DNA of 64,000 nucleotides from Alteripontixanthobacter sp. (GTDB lineage Bacteria; Pseudomonadota; Alphaproteobacteria; Sphingomonadales; Sphingomonadaceae), in contig JBDVPM010000008.1 in the NCBI GenBank assembly GCA_039968605.1, forward strand, positions 1,912,968 through 1,976,967, read 5' to 3'. The position numbers were made by a program, and so were the translations under genes. Shown here one piece after another: positions 26,009 through 34,836 of this stretch. Every line of letters begins with the position of its first letter. The stretch's first letter is position 1. The notes beneath the pieces were generated by a model. The model was given only the letters and a program-made list of their open reading frames with translations, had not been told where the DNA came from and ran no database searches.

Positions 26009-28012
26009 ATGCGGCTCGAGACCACACCGGACGGCTTTGTAATCCATAGCGGCGATGCGGTGCTGCTCGCGCACACCGAAACCGCGCCAGCCATTACGGT
26101 CGGAATCGGCGAAGCGCTGATCAACGCGGAGCGCGGTCATTTCGCCTTCGACGAGACGATGACCCGGCGCGAAATTTTGCGCCATGCGGTCGTCAGCGGC
26201 GGCGAAATATGTCTATCGGCAAGTGCCGATACCCCTGCCCTGCTTGTGCTGCGGGTCGAGGATGCGGCGATCGCCCTGAAAAGCCTCGATCCCGCGCTGA
26301 ACCGTCTGTCGATCGAACTGGCGGCCCAGCCCGACGAGGCCGTCTGGGGCTGCGGCGAGCAGATGTCCTATTTGAACCTGCGCGGCAGAACCTTTCCCCT
26401 GTGGACTTCCGAGCCCGGGATAGGCCGCGATCCGGCCCAACTGGGGCTAAAGGATACAGCGTTTTCGCCGCTGATCGGTGACTACTGGACCACCTATTTC
26501 CCGCAGCCGACCTATATCTCTTCGCAGGGTTACGCGCTGCATATCGATAGCACGGCCTATGCCGAGTTCGATTTCCGCAATACCGACCGGCACCGGCTGA
26601 CCATATGGGAAATACCGCAGCGGATCGAGCTGTTCGAAGCCCCCTCGCCGGAGGCGATCGCGCGCCAGCTATCCAATCGTTTCGGACCGCAGCCGCGACT
26701 GCCCGATTGGGCAATTTCGGGCGCCATCATCGGGTTGAAGGATGGCCAGAACGGCCTCGCCCGGCTCGATGCGATGATCGATGCCGGGGTGAATGTCTCG
26801 GCAGTCTGGTGCGAGGATTGGGCCGGCATTCGCGAAACCGGGTTCGGACGAAGGCTGTTTTGGGACTGGCAGCGAAACGAGGCGCGCTATCCGGACCTAC
26901 CCCAAACGATCGCGCGGCTGCGTCAACGCGGCATCGGCTTTATGGGCTATGTAAATCCCTATCTATGCGTCGATGGAACGCTGTTCGGCGAAGCGGAGAA
27001 AGCAGGTCATTTCATACGCAACCGCGAGGGGGAAACATACCTGACCGATTTCGGCGAGTTCATCTGCGGCCAGATCGACCTGACCAACGAAGCGGCGTGC
27101 GACTGGTTTGCCGAGCGGATTATTGGCCGCGAAATGCTGGATATCGGAATGTCCGGCTGGATGGCCGATTTCGGGGAGTATCTGCCGGTCGATGCGGTGC
27201 TGGCCGATGGCAGCGACCCGATGCTCGCACATAATCGCTGGCCGGTGCTGTGGGCGCGGCTCAACGCCAAGGCGATCGAGCGTCACGACAATGGCAGCGA
27301 GCCGGTCTTTTTCATGCGATCGGGGCATAGCGGGGTGGCGCGATATTGTCCGGTGATCTGGGCGGGGGACCAATCGGTCGATTTCTCGCGCCATGACGGC
27401 ATCGGAACGGCAATCTGCGCCGCTCTGTCCGCCGGGCTGGTCGGCGCTGGCAATCACCATAGCGACATTGGCGGATATACCAGCATCGGTAACAATGTCC
27501 GCACGCCCGAATTGCTGATGCGCTGGGCCGAACTGGCGGCATTCACCCCGGTGATGAGAACGCATGAGGGCAACCGCCCGGACGACAATCTGCAGGCCGA
27601 CAGCACGCCCGAAATTCTCGCCCACTTCGCCGCGATGACGCGCATTCACGCCGCGCTCGCGCCTTATGTTGCTGCAGTGCAGAACGCGGCGGATGGCGGC
27701 GGCCTGCCGCTCCAGCGTGCGTTGTTCCTGCATTATCCCACCGATCCCGTTTGCCGCGATATCCAGGATCAATATCTTTACGGCCCCGATCTGCTGGTTG
27801 CGCCGGTGATCGAAGAAGGCGCGCGCGAGCGCCGCGTTTACCTGCCCGGCCATGAGCGCGGATGGGTCCATATCTGGAGCGGCGAGACCTACGATACCGC
27901 CGGTTGGCACACGGTTACCGCCCCAATCGGCCAGCCGCCTGTTTTCTATCGCGCCGGAGCCGCTATGGCGGCGCTGCTAAGCCGCCTCCCCGCAATGAAA
28001 GACCCTGCATGA
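26009..28012 (+). CDS. yihQ: GH31 sulfoquinovosidase (KERWY type)
   Basis: A protein of 667 residues that resembles E. coli YihQ along its whole length. The nucleophile is D387 in GWMADFGEYLP and the acid/base is D454 in WAGDQSVD. The residues that read the sulfonate in YihQ (Q262, Q288, R301, W304, Y508) correspond here to K244 (GLKDG), E269 (CEDWAG), R282 and W285 (RRLFW), and Y490 (SDIGGY), which is the KERWY variant known from the Agrobacterium enzyme. It releases sulfoquinovose from sulfoquinovosyl glycerides of plants and cyanobacteria. There is no signal peptide, so it is cytoplasmic. It overlaps the AKR gene by ATGA. Automatic annotation may call it alpha-glucosidase. Confidence 0.9.
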   Translation: MRLETTPDGFVIHSGDAVLLAHTETAPAITVGIGEALINAERGHFAFDETMTRREILRHAVVSGGEICLSASADTPALLVLRVEDAAIALKSLDPALNRLSIELAAQPDEAVWGCGEQMSYLNLRGRTFPLWTSEPGIGRDPAQLGLKDTAFSPLIGDYWTTYFPQPTYISSQGYALHIDSTAYAEFDFRNTDRHRLTIWEIPQRIELFEAPSPEAIARQLSNRFGPQPRLPDWAISGAIIGLKDGQNGLARLDAMIDAGVNVSAVWCEDWAGIRETGFGRRLFWDWQRNEARYPDLPQTIARLRQRGIGFMGYVNPYLCVDGTLFGEAEKAGHFIRNREGETYLTDFGEFICGQIDLTNEAACDWFAERIIGREMLDIGMSGWMADFGEYLPVDAVLADGSDPMLAHNRWPVLWARLNAKAIERHDNGSEPVFFMRSGHSGVARYCPVIWAGDQSVDFSRHDGIGTAICAALSAGLVGAGNHHSDIGGYTSIGNNVRTPELLMRWAELAAFTPVMRTHEGNRPDDNLQADSTPEILAHFAAMTRIHAALAPYVAAVQNAADGGGLPLQRALFLHYPTDPVCRDIQDQYLYGPDLLVAPVIEEGARERRVYLPGHERGWVHIWSGETYDTAGWHTVTAPIGQPPVFYRAGAAMAALLSRLPAMKDPA

Positions 28013-28923
28013 CCCAGCGATATCTGCCCGCCCCGCCCGTCATTCGGCCGCTATATGAAGGCGGCCCCGATATTTCACCGGTCGCATGGGGAATGTGGCG
28101 CTTCGAAGGGAGCGACGTGGCTGCCGCGCAGCACCGCATAGAAACCGCGCTGGCTGCGGGGATCACCCTGTTCGACACGGCCGATATTTACGGGTTGGGC
28201 GGCCCGGGCGGGTTCGGCGGGGCGGAAGCACTGCTCGGGCAGGTTTTTGCAGCAACACCGGATTTGCGCGCCCGCCTCGTCCTGGCAAGCAAGGCCGGCA
28301 TCATTCCCGGCGTACCGTATGACTCTTCGCCCGAATATCTGTCGCAGGCGCTGCGCGCTTCGCTCGGCAGGCTGGGGGTGGAGCATCTCGACCTGTGGCA
28401 GATCCACCGGCCCGACATCCTCACCCATCCGCAGGAAACAGCGCGCGCGTTGGAGGATATGGTGACATCCGGCAAGGTGGGCGCGGTCGGCGTTTCCAAT
28501 TTCACACCGGCGCAGATTTCCGCGCTTTCGGCGCTGCTCGATATCCCGCTCTCGGTCAGCCAGCCGGAGTTCTCCGCGCTTTGCCACCAGCCCATCACCG
28601 ACGGCCAGCTAGATCGAGCGATGGCCCGGGGGATGCACATTCTCGCCTGGTCGCCGCTGGGCGGTGGCCGGATTGCCGACCCGCATAGCGCAGCGGAGCA
28701 GGCAGCAGCAGCCGCGCTGGACGCGGTCGCGCAGGAGCACGGCGTATCGCGGGCGGTCGCAGCTTTTTCGTGGGTGGCGGCGCACCCGGCGCATCCGATC
28801 CCGATTATCGGCAGCCAGACCCCGGAACGAATTGCGGAAGCGGCCGATATCGGCAAAATCCGCTGGACGCGCGAAAGCTGGTACGCGGTATTGCAGGCTG
28901 CGATGGGCGAAGACCTGCCCTGA
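28009..28923 (+). CDS. Aldo/keto reductase (YdhF-like)
   Basis: An NAD(P)H-dependent reductase of 304 residues. The catalytic tetrad is visible as Asp and Tyr in LFDTADIYG, Lys in VLASKAG and His in LWQIHRPD. The later GVSNFTPAQ and IPIIGS motifs fit the YdhF/YhdN type. The ATG at 28009 overlaps the stop of the sulfoquinovosidase (ATGA), so the two are made together. In the sulfoquinovose monooxygenase pathway an AKR (SmoB) reduces 6-oxo-glucose to glucose; the same job here is a hypothesis from position. It is convergent with the dioxygenase gene. Confidence 0.88.
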   Translation: MTQRYLPAPPVIRPLYEGGPDISPVAWGMWRFEGSDVAAAQHRIETALAAGITLFDTADIYGLGGPGGFGGAEALLGQVFAATPDLRARLVLASKAGIIPGVPYDSSPEYLSQALRASLGRLGVEHLDLWQIHRPDILTHPQETARALEDMVTSGKVGAVGVSNFTPAQISALSALLDIPLSVSQPEFSALCHQPITDGQLDRAMARGMHILAWSPLGGGRIADPHSAAEQAAAAALDAVAQEHGVSRAVAAFSWVAAHPAHPIPIIGSQTPERIAEAADIGKIRWTRESWYAVLQAAMGEDLP

Positions 28924-28941
28924 TCGCCTGGAAATGCTTGC

Positions 28942-29868
28942 TTAGGCGAACAAGGAGGCCAGCACGCGGCGCTTGCCGGCATAGGGGCGGCGGCCATGCA
29001 TGGTCACGAAATTGTCGACCAGGACCACGTCGCCTGCTTGCCATGCGTGGTCGTATGTCAGCTCTTCAGCCATTTCGATGGCGCGCATCATGGCGGCAGG
29101 ATCGATGGCCGAACCATCGCCATAGGAGATCGATCGCCGCGCATCGTTGCGGCTGTCCGACCAGCCGCGATAGGCAGCGATCAGCTGGTTGAAGAAGCTG
29201 CGCCGTCCGCCGCCCAGATCGCGCACCGCGTCCAGCCGCGGGGTCGTAACCCGCAGCGATCCGTCATCCTGCCACTCGAATTCGTAAGCCATCTGCCCCA
29301 GCCGCGCCTCGGCGGCTTCGCGTGTCTCGGTTCCCAGCGTGGAGCGCCAGCTGCGCCCTTGCCCCGATCCGGCATCGTCCGCGCCGGGCATGGTATGGGT
29401 GTAACGCACGCCTTTTCGGGCAAAGGCCTGTGCCAGTTCCGGCAGATCCTCCTCCAACCGCTCCATCAGCAGGTCCGATCGGCACAGCGGAGTCGCGCCG
29501 CCTTCACCCGGAGCGATCTCGCAATAAAAGGCCAGGCGCGACGGATAGATCGGGGTCTGCGCCATCTCGTGATGCAGGAAAATCTCGGTTTCCGGCGGCG
29601 CCTCATTGGCGGTGAACACCCGCTCTGTCACATTCACCCGCACCGCATTCGAAAGCGATTCGGCGTAAGCGAAATTCTGCCCCGGCATTTCGCCGACCGC
29701 ACGGTCGAACGCGGCAGGATTCGGCACATCGAATCCGCGAAACAGCACCGCACCGCTGGTGGAAAGGGCCTGTTCGACCTCCACCTGCTGGCGGCCAAGA
29801 AACTGGGCCAGGTCGCCGGACGCGCCGGGCGTGATGCTGGCCGGCAGAGATGGAGCGTTGTTTTTCAC
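28942..29868 (-). CDS. TauD/TfdA-like Fe(II)/2-oxoglutarate-dependent dioxygenase
   Basis: A protein of 308 residues from a GTG at 29868, where the conserved part begins; an ATG at 29937 would add 23 Arg/Trp-rich residues. Iron ligands are visible as HxE in FLHHEMAQTP and a distal His in DNFVTMHGRRPYAG, whose following Arg residues can bind 2-oxoglutarate. The acidic ligand is Glu, as in clavaminate synthase and SyrP-like hydroxylases, rather than the Asp usual in TauD. It hydroxylates an unactivated carbon; the substrate is unknown. Convergence with the AKR and the nearby sulfoquinovosidase raises a sulfonate-cleaving role, which the HxE motif neither proves nor excludes. Confidence 0.82.
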   Translation of the reverse strand: MKNNAPSLPASITPGASGDLAQFLGRQQVEVEQALSTSGAVLFRGFDVPNPAAFDRAVGEMPGQNFAYAESLSNAVRVNVTERVFTANEAPPETEIFLHHEMAQTPIYPSRLAFYCEIAPGEGGATPLCRSDLLMERLEEDLPELAQAFARKGVRYTHTMPGADDAGSGQGRSWRSTLGTETREAAEARLGQMAYEFEWQDDGSLRVTTPRLDAVRDLGGGRRSFFNQLIAAYRGWSDSRNDARRSISYGDGSAIDPAAMMRAIEMAEELTYDHAWQAGDVVLVDNFVTMHGRRPYAGKRRVLASLFA

Positions 29869-29998
29869 GAATTTATCGTCCGTCCAGTGGTCGAGCTGCC
29901 GCCATCTAGCCGACCCTCCGCGCAGGGACCAGCACACTATTCTTCGCCTGCGCCAAGGTAATCCAAGCTTTCCTGCGCAATTGCCCTATATGCGCGCC

Positions 29999-31795
29999 AT
30001 GCCATTTCCCCAATTGCCCGAAATCTTCTCCCAAGCGCTCGCCGAGCGCGGTTATGAAGAGCCGACCTCCGTCCAGTCCGCCGTGTTGCGCGAAGATGCG
30101 GCGGGGCGCGACCTGGTCGTGTCCGCGCAAACCGGATCGGGCAAGACGGTCGCCTTCGGGCTTTCCATGGCGGCCGATCTGTTGCGCGATGGGGAGCGAG
30201 TCGATGGCTCGCCCAGCCCGCTCGCACTGGTCATCGCTCCAACGCGCGAGCTGGCCTTGCAGGTCAGCCGCGAACTGGCCTGGCTCTACGCCAATTCGGG
30301 CGCCCGGGTGGCGACCTGTGTCGGCGGCATGGATCCCTCCAAAGAACGCCGCGCCTTGAAGCAGGGCGTGCAGATCGTCGTCGGCACGCCGGGCCGCCTG
30401 CGCGATCACCTCGAACGCGGAGTGCTCGACCTGTCGGCGCTGCGCACCATCGTGCTGGATGAGGCGGACGAGATGCTCGATATGGGCTTCCGCGAAGACC
30501 TGGAGGAAATCCTCGACGCGACGCCCGATGGTCGGCGCACCTTGCTGTTTTCCGCGACCATCCCTGCACAGATACTCAACATGGCGCGGCGCTATCAGAA
30601 CGATGCGCTGCGCATTTCCACCGTTGGCGACAGCCGCGGGCATGGCGATATCGCCTATCAGGCGGTCGCGGTGTCCCCGGCTGAGATCGAACAGGCGGTG
30701 GTCAATCTGCTGCGCTTTCACGAGGCGGAAACCGCCATCCTGTTCTGCGCCACGCGCGAGAATGTGCGGCGGCTGCATGCCACCTTGCAGGATCGCGGGT
30801 TCGGCGTGGTGGCCTTGTCGGGTGAACATTCTCAGTCGGAGCGCAACCATGCCTTGCAAGCGCTGCGCGACCGGCGCGCCCGTGTCTGCGTGGCGACCGA
30901 CGTGGCCTCTCGCGGCATCGACCTGCCCTCGCTCAGCCTGGTCATCCATGTCGAAATCCCGCGCGATGCGGAGATTTTGCAGCACCGTTCGGGCCGGACC
31001 GGCCGCGCGGGCAAGAAGGGTACCGCCGTCATCATCGTGCCCTATCCGCGCCGCAAGCGAGTAGAATCGATGCTGCGCGGGGCGAAGATCAACGCCGATT
31101 GGATCGATGCGCCGACGCCGGAAGCCATTGCCAGAAATGACCGCGAACGGCTGATCGAGACCTTGCTGGAACCGGTCGAGCTGGACGAAGAGGACAAGAC
31201 GCTCGCCGCCCGGTTGATGTCCGAACGCTCGGCAGAGGAAATCGCCGGTGCGCTGGTGAAAATGCACCGCGCGAAATATCCGCAGGCGGAAGAATTGCTG
31301 CCCGACACGCCCGAAGGCCGTAACAAGGCCAAGAAAGATGCCCATCGGCCGGGCTTCGAAGACATTGTCTGGTTCAAGATGGATGTGGGCCGCAACCAGC
31401 GGGCCGAGCCGCGCTGGATCATGCCGCTGCTGTGCCGGCGGGGCCATGTAACCCGCTCGGAAATCGGCGCGATCCGCATCGGTCCGGACGAAACCCATTT
31501 CCAGATCCCGCGCAAGGTCGCCGACAAGTTCATGGATGCGGTGCGGCGCACTGCCGACCTGTCCGAAGATGGCGGCGATCTGCGGATCGTGGCCGCCGAC
31601 GGTCCGCCGCCGCATCCCGGCAGACCGGGCCGCAAACCGCGCCACGAAACGAAACCGCATCGCAAGGGCGGGGGCAATTACGTTAAGGGCAAATCCAATG
31701 CAGGCGGCAAGCCGCACGGAAAGCCCAAGGCGGGTAAGCCGTTCAAGGGTAAGCCCGGCAAGGGCAAGCCGGGTAAAGGCAAGCCCGCCGGTTAA
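29999..31795 (+). CDS. DEAD-box RNA helicase with DbpA/CsdA-like RNA-binding domain
   Basis: A protein of 598 residues with the helicase motifs AQTGSGKT, PTRELA, DEAD (VLDEADEMLDMGF), SAT and HRSGRTGRAG. An RNA-binding domain of the DbpA/CsdA kind follows (around DIVWFKMDVGRNQR to FQIPRKVADKFMD). The last 60 residues are Gly/Lys/Pro-rich with repeated GKPGKGKP units, a basic RNA-binding tail. It acts in ribosome assembly or RNA turnover, often at low temperature. Two ATGs (29990, 29999) are possible; the second fits relatives better. The stop overlaps that of the convergent ABC-F gene by three bases. Confidence 0.93.
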   Translation: MPFPQLPEIFSQALAERGYEEPTSVQSAVLREDAAGRDLVVSAQTGSGKTVAFGLSMAADLLRDGERVDGSPSPLALVIAPTRELALQVSRELAWLYANSGARVATCVGGMDPSKERRALKQGVQIVVGTPGRLRDHLERGVLDLSALRTIVLDEADEMLDMGFREDLEEILDATPDGRRTLLFSATIPAQILNMARRYQNDALRISTVGDSRGHGDIAYQAVAVSPAEIEQAVVNLLRFHEAETAILFCATRENVRRLHATLQDRGFGVVALSGEHSQSERNHALQALRDRRARVCVATDVASRGIDLPSLSLVIHVEIPRDAEILQHRSGRTGRAGKKGTAVIIVPYPRRKRVESMLRGAKINADWIDAPTPEAIARNDRERLIETLLEPVELDEEDKTLAARLMSERSAEEIAGALVKMHRAKYPQAEELLPDTPEGRNKAKKDAHRPGFEDIVWFKMDVGRNQRAEPRWIMPLLCRRGHVTRSEIGAIRIGPDETHFQIPRKVADKFMDAVRRTADLSEDGGDLRIVAADGPPPHPGRPGRKPRHETKPHRKGGGNYVKGKSNAGGKPHGKPKAGKPFKGKPGKGKPGKGKPAG

Positions 31796-33663
31796 AGCCG
31801 CTCGCTAAGCTGCAGCCACTCGGCCTCTTTTTCTTCTACCTGCGCCGATAATTTCGCGCGTCGGTGCGACAGATCGCCCATCGAAAGCTTGGCAAATTCC
31901 GGCGGCGCGCTGGCGGGTTCGAACATGGCCCGGTCGATCGCCGAACATTGCTTCTCCAGCGCGGCAATCGCCTTTTCCACGGTGCCGATCTGCGCCTTGA
32001 CCTTGCGCGCCTCGTCGCGCCGCCTGGCCTGCTGCTTGCGATCTTTTTTGGAATCGCGCGGCTTGGCCTCTGCCGCGTCGTTCTTCTTTGAGCGGCCCGG
32101 CCTGCCGCCCAGCACGAAGTCGATATAATCGTCCATGCTGCCATCGTAATCCAGCGCCTGCCCCTCATCGACCAGCACCAGCCGATCGGCCGTCAGCTCG
32201 ACCATGTGCCGATCATGGCTGATAAGGATCACGGCACCGTCGTAATCGTTGAGCGCCTGCACCAGCGCCTCGCGCGCATCCACATCGAGGTGGTTGGTCG
32301 GCTCGTCCAGGATCAACAGATGCGGCGCATCGCGCGTAATCAGCGCCAGTGCCAGCCGCGCACGCTCCCCGCCCGACAGGCTCGATACCAGCGCCGTGGC
32401 CCGGTCGCCCGAGAAGCCGAACCTGCCTAGATGCGCGCGGACCATGCCGGGCTTTGCATCGGGCATGGCTCGTGTCATATGTTCCAGCGGCGTATCCTCG
32501 CCCGACAGCTCCTCCACCTGATACTGCGTGAAATAGCCGACCTTCATCCGGGGAGAGGCGTTCACCTCCCCTTCCATCGGCGGCAATTGCGCCGCGACCA
32601 GCCGCGCCAGGGTGGTCTTGCCATTGCCGTTCCGGCCAAGCAGCGCGATCCGTTCGTCCGGATCGATCCGCAGGTTCAGCCGGCGCAGCACCGGCGTATC
32701 GGCGGCATAGCCCACCGCTGCCATATCGAGCGTGATCAAGGGCGGCTTCAGTTCGCTGGGATCGGGAAAATCGAAGCTGAGAGAGGGATCTTCCATCAAC
32801 GCCGCGATCGGCTGCATCTTGGCCAGCATCTTGGCGCGCGACTGCGCCTGTTTCGCGGTGGAGGCCCGCGCGCTGTTGCGGTTGACGTAATCCTGCAACC
32901 GGGCGCGCTGCGCGTCCTGCGATGCCTTGGCCGCTTCCAGCTGAGCGGCGCGTTCGGCGCGCTGCTTTTCGAAACTGTCATATCCGCCGGGATACAGCGT
33001 CAGCTTGCCGCCCTGCAGATGCAATATGTGGTCCACCACATTGTTCAGCAGATCGCGTTCATGGCTGATCACCAGCACCGTGGCGGGGTAAGCCTTGAGG
33101 AAGTTTTCCAGCCACAGCGTCGCCTCCAGATCGAGGTGGTTGGACGGCTCGTCCAGCAGCAGCACGTCGGGCATGGTGAACAGCAGCGCCGCCAGCGCCA
33201 CGCGCATCTTCCACCCGCCCGAAAAATCGCTGAGCGGCTGGGCCTGCATCGCCTCGTCGAAACCCAGCCCGGTCAGGATGCGCGCGGCCCGGCTGGGCGC
33301 GGTATAGGCATCGATGGCGAGCAGGCGTTCATGCACATCGCCCAGCCGGTGCGGATCGGTGCAGCTTTCGGATTCCGCCAGCAGGGCGGTGCGTTCGGTA
33401 TCGGCGGCGATTACCGTTTCGGCAGGCGTTGCGGCCCCATCGGGCGCAGATTGCGCGATGTAGCCCAGCCGGGCCTTGCGCGGCATGTCGATATCGCCTT
33501 CATCGGGCTCGATTTCCCCGATGATCGCTTTCATCAAGGTGGACTTGCCGGCACCGTTACGCCCGATCAGCCCGATGCGTCCGCCTGGCGGTATCGCAGC
33601 AGTTGCGCGGTCGAGTATGGTGCGGCCGCCAAGCCGCACGGTTATTCCCTTGATTCCAAGCAT
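31792..33663 (-). CDS. ABC-F family ATP-binding protein
   Basis: A soluble protein of 623 residues with two ABC cassettes: Walker A GRNGAGKST and GRNGNGKTT, and signature motifs FSGGWKMR and LSGGERAR. There is a linker between the cassettes and a coiled-coil, Lys/Arg-rich C-terminal extension of about 90 residues. ABC-F proteins act on the ribosome (Uup/EttA-like) rather than in transport; the C-terminal coiled coil points to the Uup/ABCF2 type. The ATG at 33663 begins the conserved LGIKGITVRLGG; the longer frame to 33705 is unlikely. It is convergent with the helicase gene and divergent from the flavin reductase gene. Confidence 0.92.
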   Translation of the reverse strand: MLGIKGITVRLGGRTILDRATAAIPPGGRIGLIGRNGAGKSTLMKAIIGEIEPDEGDIDMPRKARLGYIAQSAPDGAATPAETVIAADTERTALLAESESCTDPHRLGDVHERLLAIDAYTAPSRAARILTGLGFDEAMQAQPLSDFSGGWKMRVALAALLFTMPDVLLLDEPSNHLDLEATLWLENFLKAYPATVLVISHERDLLNNVVDHILHLQGGKLTLYPGGYDSFEKQRAERAAQLEAAKASQDAQRARLQDYVNRNSARASTAKQAQSRAKMLAKMQPIAALMEDPSLSFDFPDPSELKPPLITLDMAAVGYAADTPVLRRLNLRIDPDERIALLGRNGNGKTTLARLVAAQLPPMEGEVNASPRMKVGYFTQYQVEELSGEDTPLEHMTRAMPDAKPGMVRAHLGRFGFSGDRATALVSSLSGGERARLALALITRDAPHLLILDEPTNHLDVDAREALVQALNDYDGAVILISHDRHMVELTADRLVLVDEGQALDYDGSMDDYIDFVLGGRPGRSKKNDAAEAKPRDSKKDRKQQARRRDEARKVKAQIGTVEKAIAALEKQCSAIDRAMFEPASAPPEFAKLSMGDLSHRRAKLSAQVEEKEAEWLQLSERL

Positions 33664-33775
33664 GGCGCGCCCCCTAACAGCGTGGGCGGCGCGCGTCACA
33701 CTCATATTGGCTTGGGGCAGAGCTTCGCCTATGGCCGGCCGGTGAGGATGGTGACGCTATAATGGTTCCAATTCG

Positions 33776-34738
33776 ATGAGCGCGGGCGAGACTGCGCAGC
33801 GCGAATTTCGCAACGCCCTGGGGTCGTTCGCCACGGGTGTAACCATCGCGACGACTGCCGATGGTTCGGGGCAACCGGTGGGCGTTACCGCCAGCAGTTT
33901 CAATTCGGTCAGCGTCGACCCCCCGCTGGTATTGTGGTCGCTGGCCAAGAATAGCCTGTCGCGCGATGCCTTTGCCTCCAGCGGCCATTTCGCGGTCCAT
34001 GTGCTGGCCGCCACGCAAGAGGAATTGTCCAACCGTTTTGCTCGTTCGGGCGAGGACAAGTTTGACGAGGTAGATTGGCGCGCGGGCGAGCTCGGCTCTC
34101 CCGTCCTGGCGCAGCATGCCGCCCTGTTCGAATGCCGCACGCGCCACCAATATGAAGGCGGCGATCACATCATCATGGTCGGCGAAGTGGTGTCCTTCGA
34201 AACGCGCGACGAGGCGCCGCTGCTGTTCCATGGCGGCCGCTATGCCGAACGCCGCCCGCGCCCGGTGGGGGAGCCGGGGCAATCGGTCGATATCGAACAT
34301 GGCCGCTTCAGCGACGATTTCCTGTTCTATCTGATCAGCCGGGCCCACTTCCAGACCTCGCGCCCGACCCGGCGCAAGCTGGACGAACTGGGCCTGTCGA
34401 TGGAAGAATATATGACGCTGGCGATCTTGAGTATGGAGGCACCCTTGGCGGGCGATGCGCTCACCCGGCGGCTGGCCCATACCGGCCACGCACCGGGAAA
34501 TGATCTGCTGGCGGATATGGCGGCCAAGGATCTCGTCGCGGCGGGCCAGGACGGGTTCGATCTGGCGGAAAAGGGGCGCAAACTGTTTGTGGAAACGCTG
34601 GCATTCGGCAAGGCGATGGAAGCCGATCTGGCCGACCATTTCACCCCCGCCGAAATTGCCGAGACCAAGCGGATGCTGCGCCGGATTATCGAACTGACCG
34701 GCGAGGACGTGCCGATCGGGTGGCGTGACGTGGACTAG
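33776..34738 (+). CDS. Flavin reductase with C-terminal MarR-like domain
   Basis: A protein of 320 residues. Residues about 5-165 form a flavin-reductase-like FMN-binding split barrel (FATGVTIATTADG, GVTASSFNSVSVDPPLVLWS). Residues about 180-320 look like a winged-helix MarR domain (LGLSMEEYMTLAILSMEAPL, then HTGHAPGNDLL). This is the architecture of C1, the reductase of Acinetobacter p-hydroxyphenylacetate hydroxylase, where the MarR part senses the substrate and speeds NADH oxidation. No partner oxygenase gene lies next to it, so the acceptor of the reduced flavin is unknown. Confidence 0.87.
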   Translation: MSAGETAQREFRNALGSFATGVTIATTADGSGQPVGVTASSFNSVSVDPPLVLWSLAKNSLSRDAFASSGHFAVHVLAATQEELSNRFARSGEDKFDEVDWRAGELGSPVLAQHAALFECRTRHQYEGGDHIIMVGEVVSFETRDEAPLLFHGGRYAERRPRPVGEPGQSVDIEHGRFSDDFLFYLISRAHFQTSRPTRRKLDELGLSMEEYMTLAILSMEAPLAGDALTRRLAHTGHAPGNDLLADMAAKDLVAAGQDGFDLAEKGRKLFVETLAFGKAMEADLADHFTPAEIAETKRMLRRIIELTGEDVPIGWRDVD

Positions 34739-34836
34739 GCTTCGCGCAGCTGTGTCTTGAGTGCCTTGCCCGAGGCGTTGAGCGGTAATCCTTCTACTAT
34801 TTCGACGATGCGCGGCACCTTGTAATTGGCCATGTT
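34735..34836 (-). pseudogene. 3' remnant of an AMP-forming acyl-CoA synthetase gene
   Basis: On the minus strand the last 33 codons read NMANYKVPRIVEIVEGLPLN, then ASGKALKTQL, ending at TAG. This is the C-terminal signature of acyl-CoA ligases, including the lysine of the ASGK motif that catalyses adenylation. Nothing of the preceding roughly 480 residues remains, and the fragment abuts the stop codon of the crotonase gene at 34836. A deletion removed the body of a ligase gene that would have been the last member of this acyl-CoA operon. Expression of the 33-residue peptide is unlikely to matter. Confidence 0.75.
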
